Source: Candidatus Methanophagaceae archaeon
Lineage (GTDB): Archaea; Halobacteriota; Syntropharchaeia; Alkanophagales; Methanospirareceae
Assembly: GCA_013374505.1 (NCBI GenBank)
Contig: QENJ01000230.1
Location: 1-9,674, forward strand
DNA: 9,674 nucleotides
Direction: 5' to 3'
The position numbers were made by a program, and so were the translations under genes. This document shows positions 1 through 5,694 of this stretch, one piece after another (positions within the stretch are counted from its first letter, which is position 1; the number at the start of each line of letters is the position of its first letter). A model generated the notes under the pieces. It was not told the origin of the DNA and searched no databases. It saw only the letters and a list, made by a program, of their open reading frames with translations.

Positions 1-1
1 T

Positions 2-1090
2 GCCTCTGTATTTGGAGGGAAGAAGAATCTAGTAGAGTCAATAAAGAACGTAATTGCGAGACGGCATCCGGAGCTCATAGGCGTGATGACTACCTGCCTC
101 TCGGAGACCATAGGCGATGACATTGACGGTATCATCAGCGAAGGTAATTACGAAGACTCGAAGGTGGTTCCAATCCACACGCCGAGCTATGTTGGGTCGC
201 ACGTCACGGGATACGACAACGCACTGAAAGCGCTTGTAACCAATCTTTCTGAAGAATCGGACTCTAATAACGCAAAGTTGAATATCCTACCGGGAATGGT
301 GAATCCGGGCGATGTCATAGAGATAAAGCAGATGCTCGATTCTATGCATATATCATACACGATTCTGAGCGACATTTCGGAGACTCTCAATGCACCGATT
401 ATTCTGCCAAAGCCGCCTTTTACCGTGGGTGGGACATCCGTAGCCGAACTAGAAGATTGTGCAAACGCACGAGGCGTTATTGCATTATGTGAGCATGCGG
501 GTGGTTCTGCCGCAGTATACCTGAAGGGTAAATACGGTATGGCTGCCGATACGATTTGCCCGATTGGGGTTGCGAATACTGACCGATTCCTGGATGCCGT
601 GTGTGATATGACCGGTGCGGAGATACCGTATTCGCTTGAGCAGGGTCGAGGCAGGCTCATTGATGCGATGGTAGATGTGCATATGAAGACCTGCGGCAAG
701 AGAGCTGCTATATTCGCCGACCCGGACATCGCACTTGCACTTGCCGAGTTCGTGACGGAACTGGGTATGGAGCCGGTCATCGTTTCGAGTAGCACGGCAA
801 GCAGGAAGTTCTTGCAGAAGGCGAAATCGGTAACTGACGGTGAGATATTGAACGGACGCGATTTGTACGAGTTGCAGCGCGCAGTGAAAGACAACGAGGT
901 GGATATTCTGTTTGGAAATACGAAATGCACGCCGATTGCTAAGGATGAGAACGCTGCATTCGTGAGATGCGGATTCCCTGTCTATGATAGGGTGGGATAC
1001 CACAGATATGGCTTCATGGGGTATCATGGAGGTGTGTATCTTACGGATCTGATTACGAATGCGATTCTGGAATGGGGGGAGAGGGGGTGA
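2..1090 (+). CDS. nifK: Nitrogenase beta subunit NifK, 5'-truncated by window edge
   Basis: This is the beta subunit of nitrogenase component I, which carries half of the P-cluster and pairs with NifD in the cytoplasmic alpha2beta2 protein that reduces N2. The frame is open from base 2 and gives 362 visible residues; roughly the first 90-100 are missing upstream. The segment SVFGG near the start, TTCLSETIGDD (bases 89-121) and HTPSYVGSHVTG match the NifK core. The Cys codon at 95-97 corresponds to the third P-cluster cysteine of NifK, and the Ser of HTPS (185-187) to the P-cluster serine. PGM...IKQML, GRGRLIDAM, the nucleotide-fold stretch KRAAIFADPD and the C-terminal GFPVYDR complete the family pattern. 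Retention of the P-cluster Cys argues against the scaffold protein NifN. A vanadium or iron-only homologue (VnfK/AnfK) cannot be fully excluded without nifD or a vnfG/anfG gene in view. The gene ends in a terminator, so it is the last gene of its transcript. Confidence 0.88.
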   Translation, partial: ASVFGGKKNLVESIKNVIARRHPELIGVMTTCLSETIGDDIDGIISEGNYEDSKVVPIHTPSYVGSHVTGYDNALKALVTNLSEESDSNNAKLNILPGMVNPGDVIEIKQMLDSMHISYTILSDISETLNAPIILPKPPFTVGGTSVAELEDCANARGVIALCEHAGGSAAVYLKGKYGMAADTICPIGVANTDRFLDAVCDMTGAEIPYSLEQGRGRLIDAMVDVHMKTCGKRAAIFADPDIALALAEFVTELGMEPVIVSSSTASRKFLQKAKSVTDGEILNGRDLYELQRAVKDNEVDILFGNTKCTPIAKDENAAFVRCGFPVYDRVGYHRYGFMGYHGGVYLTDLITNAILEWGERG

Positions 1091-1120
1091 GGTCAAAACC
1101 TCCTCTCTATTTATTTTTTG
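1079..1120 (+). terminator. Hairpin plus T-tract terminator after nifK
   Basis: A perfect 5-bp stem, GAGGT-CAAA-ACCTC (1089-1102), overlaps the nifK stop codon. An outer GAGAGG/CCTCTC pairing (1079-1084 with 1102-1107, sharing one base with the inner stem) could extend it. A T-rich run, ATTTATTTTTTGG, follows to about 1120. The T-run suits archaeal termination and the hairpin adds support. It separates nifK from the cassette array. Confidence 0.55.
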
Positions 1121-1146
1121 GTGTGGGTTATAGGGTTGCAAATTTC

Positions 1147-1242
1147 GGGTAACGTTTTTGAGCGTATACGACGTTGCGATCGTAGGTAGCAATGTCCCGA
1201 AGGGCAAGGGCGTAAGCCCGCAGCGTATATGCTGTGTTAGGC
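1147..1242 (-). repeat. attC-like site 1 (end of cassette 4)
   Basis: This 96-bp imperfect palindrome reads on the minus strand from R'' GCCTAAC (1242-1236) to a degenerate R' GTTACCC (1153-1147). The inner arms AGCATATACG and CGTATACGCT pair with one mismatch. Small hairpins GGGCTTACGCCC and CCCTTCGGG lie in the middle. The TAA stop of the TolB-like gene is inside R'' (GCC-TAA-C), a hallmark of cassette genes. It is the distal end of the array, about 57 bp from the nifK stop. Sixty-one of 69 bases (1171-1239) match attC-like site 3. Confidence 0.8.
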
Positions 1243-2505
1243 GAAGTGCACATTTTTCCTTAAGTCTATTATTCTATTTTGCACATCTATTACATAGATA
1301 TCACTATTTACAACATCTATCATATGATAATCAAAAGCTATCTTTGACCCATCTGGGCTCCATGCTAAACCCATTCCTACACGGGAGGGATCACAAGGGA
1401 CACTCAGCAATACCTCTTTATTACTTCCGTCTGCATCCATTATCCAGATTACCTTAGCTTTAGGATCTTTTGTTAACCAAGAGATATAAGCTATCTTTCT
1501 CCCATCTGGGCTCCAATAGAAATCAGTGACCAGTGCTTCTGTTGTTAGCTGCTTTTTATCACTACCATCAGGGTTCATTATCCAGATATCAAAGTTGCTG
1601 AGATTGCCAGACCTATATGCTATCTTCTTCCCATCGGGACTCCATTCTGGGCTTGTATCATACTCCGGATAATCTGTTAATCTCTTCTTGTTACCTCCGT
1701 CAGCATCCATAATCCTGATATCAAAGTTTTCAATAGGGTTGTTGCTGGATAGCGTTGAGGTTTGGAAAAGTATCTTCTTTCCATTCGGACTCCATATCAA
1801 ATCTGAATAACCAGAACAAGTGAGGTCAATGTCAGATGCTATTTTTGTTTTATTGCCCCCATTGGCATCCATCACAAAAATATCTGCATGTGTTTCCTTC
1901 GCCAATATATCCATATTTTGTCGATTAACACGTGGTTCATAATCAAACCTTGTCCATGTCTCATCTTTCCACTTCACCCAATAATAACCGGTACCATAAG
2001 GTGTGAAGTAGCATATCTTTTCCCCATCAGGGCTTATAGTGGGATTATAGCCAAGTGGTGCCACATTTAAAGAAGTCAACTTTTTCTTATTGCTACCATT
2101 AGTATTCATGACCCATAAATCAATGCCGGGGTAATACTCATATTGAAAAAATACCTTGTCAGTGCAGACGGCAGTAATAAAGAGGTATGTGCCATTTGCT
2201 AACCGGGTTAAATTGCTGCCATCTACGTCCATAACACAAATGTAACATTCAGGGCCATAACGTCCAACACCAATGTCTGGTCTTGATTCAAAGAATATCC
2301 TTTTTCCATCCACACTCCACAAAGGGTTCTCATCTGGACCGGGATTAATCGTTAGCTTTTTTATATTTTTAGATAGGTTTGTTAAATCCACTACTGAAAT
2401 GCCTTGCTCATGCGTTGGGGCTTCTGGCTTAAGACATCCGCTAAGCAAGACCGATAGTGCTAGCGATATTATCAGGATGGTTACAATTATGTTCCTTGAT
2501 GACAT
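1237..2505 (-). CDS. TolB-like beta-propeller lipoprotein (cassette 4)
   Basis: This 422-residue protein is probably exported and lipid-anchored. A hydrophobic signal (about residues 6-22) ends in LLSGC, a lipobox with Cys 24. The rest is a WD40-like/PD40 beta-propeller. The unit SPDGKKIAY followed by IWIMDADGSNKKxLT recurs about six times, as in the TolB C-terminal propeller and in surface proteins of methanogens. It lacks the TolB N-terminal domain, so TolB function is not implied; surface binding is the safest guess. ATG at 2505 follows GGAGGAG with a spacing of about 7, and the start lies about 23 bases after the R' box. The stop is within attC-like site 1, so the gene fills the cassette exactly. 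At 1.27 kb it is large for a cassette gene. No promoter of its own is evident. Confidence 0.85.
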   Translation of the reverse strand: MSSRNIIVTILIISLALSVLLSGCLKPEAPTHEQGISVVDLTNLSKNIKKLTINPGPDENPLWSVDGKRIFFESRPDIGVGRYGPECYICVMDVDGSNLTRLANGTYLFITAVCTDKVFFQYEYYPGIDLWVMNTNGSNKKKLTSLNVAPLGYNPTISPDGEKICYFTPYGTGYYWVKWKDETWTRFDYEPRVNRQNMDILAKETHADIFVMDANGGNKTKIASDIDLTCSGYSDLIWSPNGKKILFQTSTLSSNNPIENFDIRIMDADGGNKKRLTDYPEYDTSPEWSPDGKKIAYRSGNLSNFDIWIMNPDGSDKKQLTTEALVTDFYWSPDGRKIAYISWLTKDPKAKVIWIMDADGSNKEVLLSVPCDPSRVGMGLAWSPDGSKIAFDYHMIDVVNSDIYVIDVQNRIIDLRKNVHFA

Positions 2506-2527
2506 ATCATCTCCTCCTTTGCATTTC

Positions 2528-2620
2528 GCCTAACGTTTCGAGCGTATCTGACGTTCCAAGCGAAGCGAGGTATTTGGGCTGAGTGCCGAAGACACGAAGC
2601 CAGACTCGCTTCTGTTATAC
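2528..2620 (-). repeat. attC-like site 2 (end of cassette 3)
   Basis: This 93-bp site runs on the minus strand from R'' GTATAAC (2620-2614) to R' GTTAGGC (2534-2528). The inner arms GAAGCGAG and CTCGCTTC are perfectly complementary. Its centre shares the AGCGNAGCGAGG...ATTTGGGC stretch with attC-like site 4, but not with sites 1 and 3. R'' pairs at 6 of 7 bases with the GTTATAT box that opens cassette 3. Confidence 0.78.
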
Positions 2621-2634
2621 GCCGTGCCCATGTC

Positions 2635-2871
2635 CTATCTTTCTCCTATCCTACTTGCATTGAGTATGGTGACTCCCACAATTTCTCCTTTCTCATATCT
2701 GATTATAAGGTCATCATCTGTGAGTTCGGAATCATCCGCGTGGCTTGGCTTCTTGAAGTTAATGTATAAAACATCAGCTTCTTTATCATAGGATGTCCAA
2801 ATCCTTGAATATGGGACTTTCAAAAGTTCTGGCACAAGAGTCAATATATTCTTCATCTCTACTGCGGCCAT
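2635..2871 (-). CDS. DUF2283 family protein, putative antitoxin (cassette 3)
   Basis: This 78-residue protein has the DUF2283 pattern: YDKEADVLYINF, DDSELTDDDLIIRY, then EKGEIVGVTILNAS. Such small proteins are commonly encoded beside RelE/BECR-type or DUF4258 nuclease-like proteins and are presumed antitoxins or accessory partners; this is family knowledge, not tested here. ATG at 2871 follows GGAGG with a spacing of 8. Its first 13 bases overlap the end of the upstream gene (2859-2871), so the two are probably translationally coupled. The stop lies about 15 bases before the R'' box of attC-like site 2. Confidence 0.8.
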   Translation of the reverse strand: MAAVEMKNILTLVPELLKVPYSRIWTSYDKEADVLYINFKKPSHADDSELTDDDLIIRYEKGEIVGVTILNASRIGER

Positions 2872-3164
2872 ATCTTTTGCCTCCTTTCAAGCTTTTTTCT
2901 CTGCCTCGTCAAAAAGGCGGTAATTACAAATCCATCTTCTTTACTTAACTCTTTATATATTACCACGATATATTTACCGTTCTCAATTTCTCTCACTGCT
3001 ATACATTCACCCTTCTTGCCTTCGTAAATTGCTTCTGGCTCCTCCATCTCTTCGAGGACTTCAAAATAATAGCCTGCCATCTCTGAATGCTCTTCTGTAA
3101 TATGAAACCATCTCTCCTCTGTTAATCTGATTGGCACATAGGTTTTAGACCTTACTACGTCCAT
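2859..3164 (-). CDS. Putative RelE/BECR-like nuclease toxin (cassette 3)
   Basis: This small protein (101 aa) opens with IRLTEERWFHITEEHSEM and continues with VLEEMEEPEAIYEG, a strand-rich KYIVVIYKEL and a basic end, FVITAFLTRQRKKLERR. The order of conserved His, acidic and Arg positions fits the phage-derived barnase/EndoU/colicin/RelE-like (BECR) group or DUF4258, which are usually paired with DUF2283 genes as here. Substrate and activity are unknown; RNA cleavage is inference. The ATG at 3164 has only a weak upstream AGGGG, about 15 bases away. The gene starts about 50 bases after the cassette's R' box. It overlaps its partner by 13 bases. Confidence 0.7.
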   Translation of the reverse strand: MDVVRSKTYVPIRLTEERWFHITEEHSEMAGYYFEVLEEMEEPEAIYEGKKGECIAVREIENGKYIVVIYKELSKEDGFVITAFLTRQRKKLERRQKIWPQ

Positions 3165-3213
3165 ATTCTATTAAATGCCCCTTGCAAATGTCAATGTTAT
3201 TCATGGGCATGGC

Positions 3214-3308
3214 ATATAACGCCACCAGCATATGCAACGTTGCGACCGAAGGGAGCAATGTCCCGAAGGGAAAGGGCGATAGCCCGTAGCGTATATGCTG
3301 AGTTATCC
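3214..3308 (-). repeat. attC-like site 3 (end of cassette 2)
   Basis: This 95-bp site reads on the minus strand from R'' GGATAAC (3308-3302) to R' GTTATAT (3220-3214). The outer arms CAGCATATACGC and GCATATGCTGG pair imperfectly. R'' is the exact complement of the GTTATCC that opens cassette 2. The central 69 bases match attC-like site 1 at 61 positions, so the two share an origin although they end different cassettes. Confidence 0.78.
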
Positions 3309-3488
3309 GACCCGAAGGGCTTGAGTTTGCCGTGCCAGTTTTTGGGCTGCGCTGTCTGATTTCCATCAACATATTCTATGTTCCCTCTAATAAAAAACAA
3401 TTTCCCTCATCTTCTCAATAGTAATGCTCTATCGCAGAGAAAGTGCAGGTTCGCAGACCAAAAACGAATGAGGCACGAAGCAAATTTT
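3309..3488 (-). other. Gene-less cassette 2 body
   Basis: These 180 bases between two attC-like sites hold no convincing gene. The best frame starts at a TTG (3400) after GAGGG, but it runs without a stop straight through attC-like site 3 to 3197. That is unlike the other cassettes, whose genes end before or inside R''. Only about 37 codons lie inside the cassette. AT-rich segments (for example TTTTTTATTAG on the minus strand) could be promoter elements. A small RNA, an outward promoter or a decayed gene are all possible, and nothing decides between them. Confidence 0.55.
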
Positions 3489-3576
3489 GGATAACGTCCC
3501 GCGAATACCCGAAGTCCGAGCGGAGCGAGGATTTGGGCGAAGCCCGGAGGGCGGAACCGGGTATTCGCTGTTAGGC
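3489..3576 (-). repeat. attC-like site 4 (end of cassette 1)
   Basis: This is the best-preserved site, 88 bp long. On the minus strand R'' is GCCTAAC (3576-3570) and R' is GTTATCC (3495-3489). The arms GCGAATACCCG and CGGGTATTCGC are perfectly complementary over 11 bp. They lie 1 base from the R'' side and 5 from the R' side, the asymmetry expected of a folded attC. R'' exactly complements the GTTAGGC that opens cassette 1, and the pairing continues outward for another dozen bases. Confidence 0.85.
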
Positions 3577-3635
3577 GAAGTGCTCGGCATCTATCATTCC
3601 TTCATCCTCAAATACCTGTAATCGAAGGCTCTATT

Positions 3636-4532
3636 CTAAACAAAATAGTCTTCCCGATAGTCAATTTTATATCCAAACTTTGATACTGGAAAATTATAAA
3701 CAAAACCTTCTTCTGCCTTTTCCCATTTTCCATAGGGCGCAAAAGTTGCTCTGGCAACATTGAAAACGTTGTCAAATCCGGCAAAAGAGCTGTCTTCCTT
3801 GCAGTAGGCAAAAATAGATAAAGCGTCCGGTTTTTCCTTATTAAACGCCGTTGCTATACAATAGTGAATATTTTCTTTTATTTCTTCCTTTGAGAGTCCT
3901 TTGGGAAATTGTATTCTTATCTGTAGTCTTTTTATCACTGAGTAATTCAGCCATTTTTCCGAGTGTATTTTATATAGTATCCTCTCTATTTTAGGAACAG
4001 CTATGTCGTCCAGCGGTGTTCTGTCCCTTTTATCAATCACCAATTGAAATGCTTTATCTAGAGCACCCTCTGAGTCCTTGAAAGCGTTTAATAACTTCGT
4101 AAATTCACTATCTCTTATGAGACCAGCAGCCTTTTCAAATAAAAGCAGTTTATTAATACATAAATCAGCAATTTCTTCGTAGTTATTTGAAAATTTCTCG
4201 TAAATGATATTTGATGGCATGCCAAGCATCTTAACGTCGTCTAGTTTTATTGGAATAAAGCGATTCTCCTGACTTCTTTCTTGAATTATATCCCATTCGA
4301 ATCTTGTCCATTTTTTGTTTTTATAAGCCTCTGATAAAAGGACGATAACTTCTTTGCAAGACTTAAAGAGGTCATCAAAAAATGCTTCGCCGTCGAGCCC
4401 TACTAAAGTGTGTCTTTCTACAGGGGCATAGAATACGGTAAAGTCTTGGTACCGCTGTTTGATCCTTTTATAAATTTCTTCAGCGATTTCTTTGTTCTCT
4501 CCAGCATATGATATTGCAAAGTCATATTCCAT
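3636..4532 (-). CDS. TIR-domain protein with novel C-terminal domain, putative defence gene (cassette 1)
   Basis: This 298-residue protein has an N-terminal TIR domain (about 1-120): YDFAISYAGEN, the strand FTVFYA, LFKSCKEVIVLLSEAY and WTRFEW. Glu79 in the last motif sits where catalytic TIR NADases keep their glutamate. A middle helical part (about 125-190) leads to an alpha/beta C-terminal domain with LQIRIQFPKGLSKEEI, PDALSIFAY and ARATFAPYGKWEKA, which resembles DUF4875 as I remember it. TIR proteins of prokaryotes often act in anti-phage defence by depleting NAD+ or making signal nucleotides; this role is inferred. I chose the ATG at 4532 because GGGGAG precedes it by 4 bases; the in-frame ATG at 4547 has no ribosome site. 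The gene is the first cassette behind the attI-like site and has a 130-bp leader. Confidence 0.8.
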   Translation of the reverse strand: MEYDFAISYAGENKEIAEEIYKRIKQRYQDFTVFYAPVERHTLVGLDGEAFFDDLFKSCKEVIVLLSEAYKNKKWTRFEWDIIQERSQENRFIPIKLDDVKMLGMPSNIIYEKFSNNYEEIADLCINKLLLFEKAAGLIRDSEFTKLLNAFKDSEGALDKAFQLVIDKRDRTPLDDIAVPKIERILYKIHSEKWLNYSVIKRLQIRIQFPKGLSKEEIKENIHYCIATAFNKEKPDALSIFAYCKEDSSFAGFDNVFNVARATFAPYGKWEKAEEGFVYNFPVSKFGYKIDYREDYFV

Positions 4533-4570
4533 ATTTCTCCCCGTCATACTACTTTATCATGTGAGCTACG

Positions 4571-4578
4571 TAAATAAA
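4571..4578 (-). promoter_or_regulatory. Possible TATA box for the TIR gene
   Basis: The minus strand reads TTTATTTA about 39 bases before the chosen start. An archaeal TATA box here would put the transcript start near 4547, just ahead of the GGGGAG ribosome site. The match is weak, but the place within the cassette leader would let cassette 1 bring its own promoter. Confidence 0.3.
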
Positions 4579-4663
4579 TGTCTGTATACGACCATGAATA
4601 AATGAAGGGACGATTATCCCTCGTAACGTTCTATACAATGGTTCATAAGCGGCCGAGCATTTC

Positions 4664-4772
4664 GCCTAACTTCGGTATATCCGACATTAACGTCGCATAT
4701 TCACCCAAATTGGTATTATATCGGAAACTTACTTCGTATATACCACTCTTTAGCTGACTGCTAATCTCCATT
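4664..4772 (-). other. attI-like recombination site
   Basis: This stretch joins the recombinase stop codon to cassette 1. On the minus strand it ends in CCGAAGTTAGGC (R box at 4670-4664), similar to the AAAGTTAGGC end of class 1 attI. Between the recombinase and this box there is no AAC at all on the minus strand, so no R'' partner exists and the site cannot be an attC. It holds two direct repeats (plus strand ACTTCGGTATAT at 4669-4680 and ACTTCGTATATACC near 4731-4744) and the inverted relative ATATCGGAAACTT. Such repeats could be accessory recombinase binding sites, as in attI. Function is inferred. Confidence 0.55.
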
Positions 4773-5342
4773 TTATTCAACCTCATTTTCAATATCCGAA
4801 TTCTTCATTATTAAATCTAACGGGCTTTTTATCTTACCCAGATCTTTATTGCTTACATGTGTGTATATCTCAGTTGTTTTACTGCTCTTATGCCCCAAAA
4901 GCTCTTGAATATCTCTTAAGTCTACTCCACTTTCTAAGAGGTAAGTAGCGAAACTGTGCCTTAGCGAGTGAAAACTAACATCCTTATCAATATCCACTTT
5001 TTTGATAGCATCTTCAAATATCCTTTGCACTTTTCTTGTTGTAATATGCCCACCATCTTTTTGTCCGGGGAAAAGCCATTTCTCTGGGTGATACGTTTTT
5101 AAATACAAACTCAAAGTCTCAATTGCCACATCAGAAAGCATCGTATACCTGTCTTTCCTCCCCTTTGCTCCTTTTATGTGTATAAGCTCCCTCTGACTGT
5201 CAATATCCCCCAGTTTCAACTTCACTACCTCACTTACTCTTAATCCCGCGGAATATATAAGCATTAGGATTGATTTATGTTTTATGTTGCTTACAGATGA
5301 AATTATTCGAGAAACCTCCTCCTGACTCAAAACTACCGGCAA
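4773..5342 (-). CDS. Tyrosine recombinase, catalytic domain only (N-terminally truncated)
   Basis: This 189-residue protein corresponds to the C-terminal catalytic domain of Xer/phage-type site-specific recombinases. The full catalytic set is visible: Arg35 (GLRVSE), Lys60 (KGAKGRK), His125 and Arg128 (HSLRHS), His151 (LLGHKS) and Tyr160 (IYTHV), followed by KSPLD. Members are usually about 290-330 residues with an N-terminal SAM-like DNA-binding domain, which is absent here: a TGA lies in frame five codons before the TTG start. A different minus-strand frame just upstream (5395-5345) reads LSLEYLRDLHRSYEKI, reminiscent of that missing domain, which suggests deletion plus frameshift. The extra IntI-specific segment between patches II and III is missing, so this is not a canonical integron integrase. 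It reads in the same direction as the cassettes, as in reverse-type integrons. It may be active, a remnant, or an unrelated neighbour. Confidence 0.8.
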   Translation of the reverse strand: MPVVLSQEEVSRIISSVSNIKHKSILMLIYSAGLRVSEVVKLKLGDIDSQRELIHIKGAKGRKDRYTMLSDVAIETLSLYLKTYHPEKWLFPGQKDGGHITTRKVQRIFEDAIKKVDIDKDVSFHSLRHSFATYLLESGVDLRDIQELLGHKSSKTTEIYTHVSNKDLGKIKSPLDLIMKNSDIENEVE

Positions 5343-5439
5343 CTTCTTATCTTTTCATAACTCCTATGCAAATCTCTCAAATACTCTAATGACAGACGTT
5401 AAGCAATGTTAGAACAGGAAGTTAGAAAAAAAGGAAAAA

Positions 5440-5694
5440 ATGGAAAAAGTAGAATGTAAAAGCGAAACCCAGGTAGTGCGATTAAATGCTGATATGAGGT
5501 TACGAGAACCTCGCCGCTTCCAGTGCCAAGTACGCAGCCATACTTTTGAGATGTCGCCATGCGCTCACGGACTGCGTGGGAAAGATTTAACCTGTACCGA
5601 ATGCGGTGTAAAACACAAAAGGATTGATGACTACGGTTGTGAAGGGCATTGCAGTCCAAAAGACTGTGCAGTTTATGGCAAGAATGAAACATGA
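5440..5694 (+). CDS. Small Cys-rich protein, first gene of the ABC operon
   Basis: I do not recognise this 84-residue protein. Its C-terminal half has closely spaced cysteines and histidines: SPCAHG, CTECGVKHK, then GCEGHCSPKDC. This looks like a zinc ribbon or another metal site. The N-terminal 35 residues are charged and less distinctive. ATG at 5440 follows AAGG with a spacing of about 5; an internal ATG near 5550 (MSPCAHG) is an alternative start. The stop overlaps the next gene's ATG (ATGA, 5691-5694), so the two are coupled. Its position suggests a metal-binding regulator or chaperone for the transporter; this is inference. Confidence 0.65.
   Translation: MEKVECKSETQVVRLNADMRLREPRRFQCQVRSHTFEMSPCAHGLRGKDLTCTECGVKHKRIDDYGCEGHCSPKDCAVYGKNET

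Larger units (their letters stand above)
1147..4772 (-). mobile_element. Integron-like gene-cassette array: attI-like site, four cassettes, four attC-like sites
   Basis: Read on the minus strand from the recombinase, the array is an attI-like site followed by cassette 1 (3495-4669, about 1175 bp, TIR gene), cassette 2 (3220-3494, about 275 bp, no clear gene), cassette 3 (2534-3219, about 686 bp, toxin-like pair) and cassette 4 (1153-2533, about 1381 bp, TolB-like lipoprotein). Each begins with a GTTNNNN box and ends in a palindrome opening with NNNNAAC. The pairs are GTTAGGC/GCCTAAC (cassettes 1 and 4), GTTATCC/GGATAAC (cassette 2) and GTTATAT/GTATAAC (cassette 3, 6 of 7 complementary). This is the integron rule that a cassette's own R' and R'' boxes pair in the excised circle. 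All recognisable genes share one orientation, with starts near R'; in cassette 4 the stop lies inside R''. Integrons are known mainly from bacteria and have been reported in archaeal genomes. The array could also be a CALIN, meaning attC sites without a functional IntI. Confidence 0.8.

Noticed and set aside
187..1207. Two long minus-strand frames opposite nifK
   Set aside because: They are antisense to a strongly conserved NifK, show no family motif, and one runs into the attC-like site.
3145..3400. Overlapping minus-strand frames crossing attC-like site 3
   Set aside because: They owe their length to the stop-poor palindrome, have weak starts and resemble no family; cassette genes should end before or in R''.
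1147..3576. The palindromes as REP/BIME elements, MITEs or a CRISPR array
   Set aside because: Spacing follows genes (180-1300 bp), the box sequences differ but pair within each segment, and no target-site duplications or regular short spacers are seen.
4773..5342. Calling the recombinase intI
   Set aside because: The IntI-specific segment between patches II and III is absent and the N-terminal domain is missing, so only a general tyrosine recombinase call is supported.
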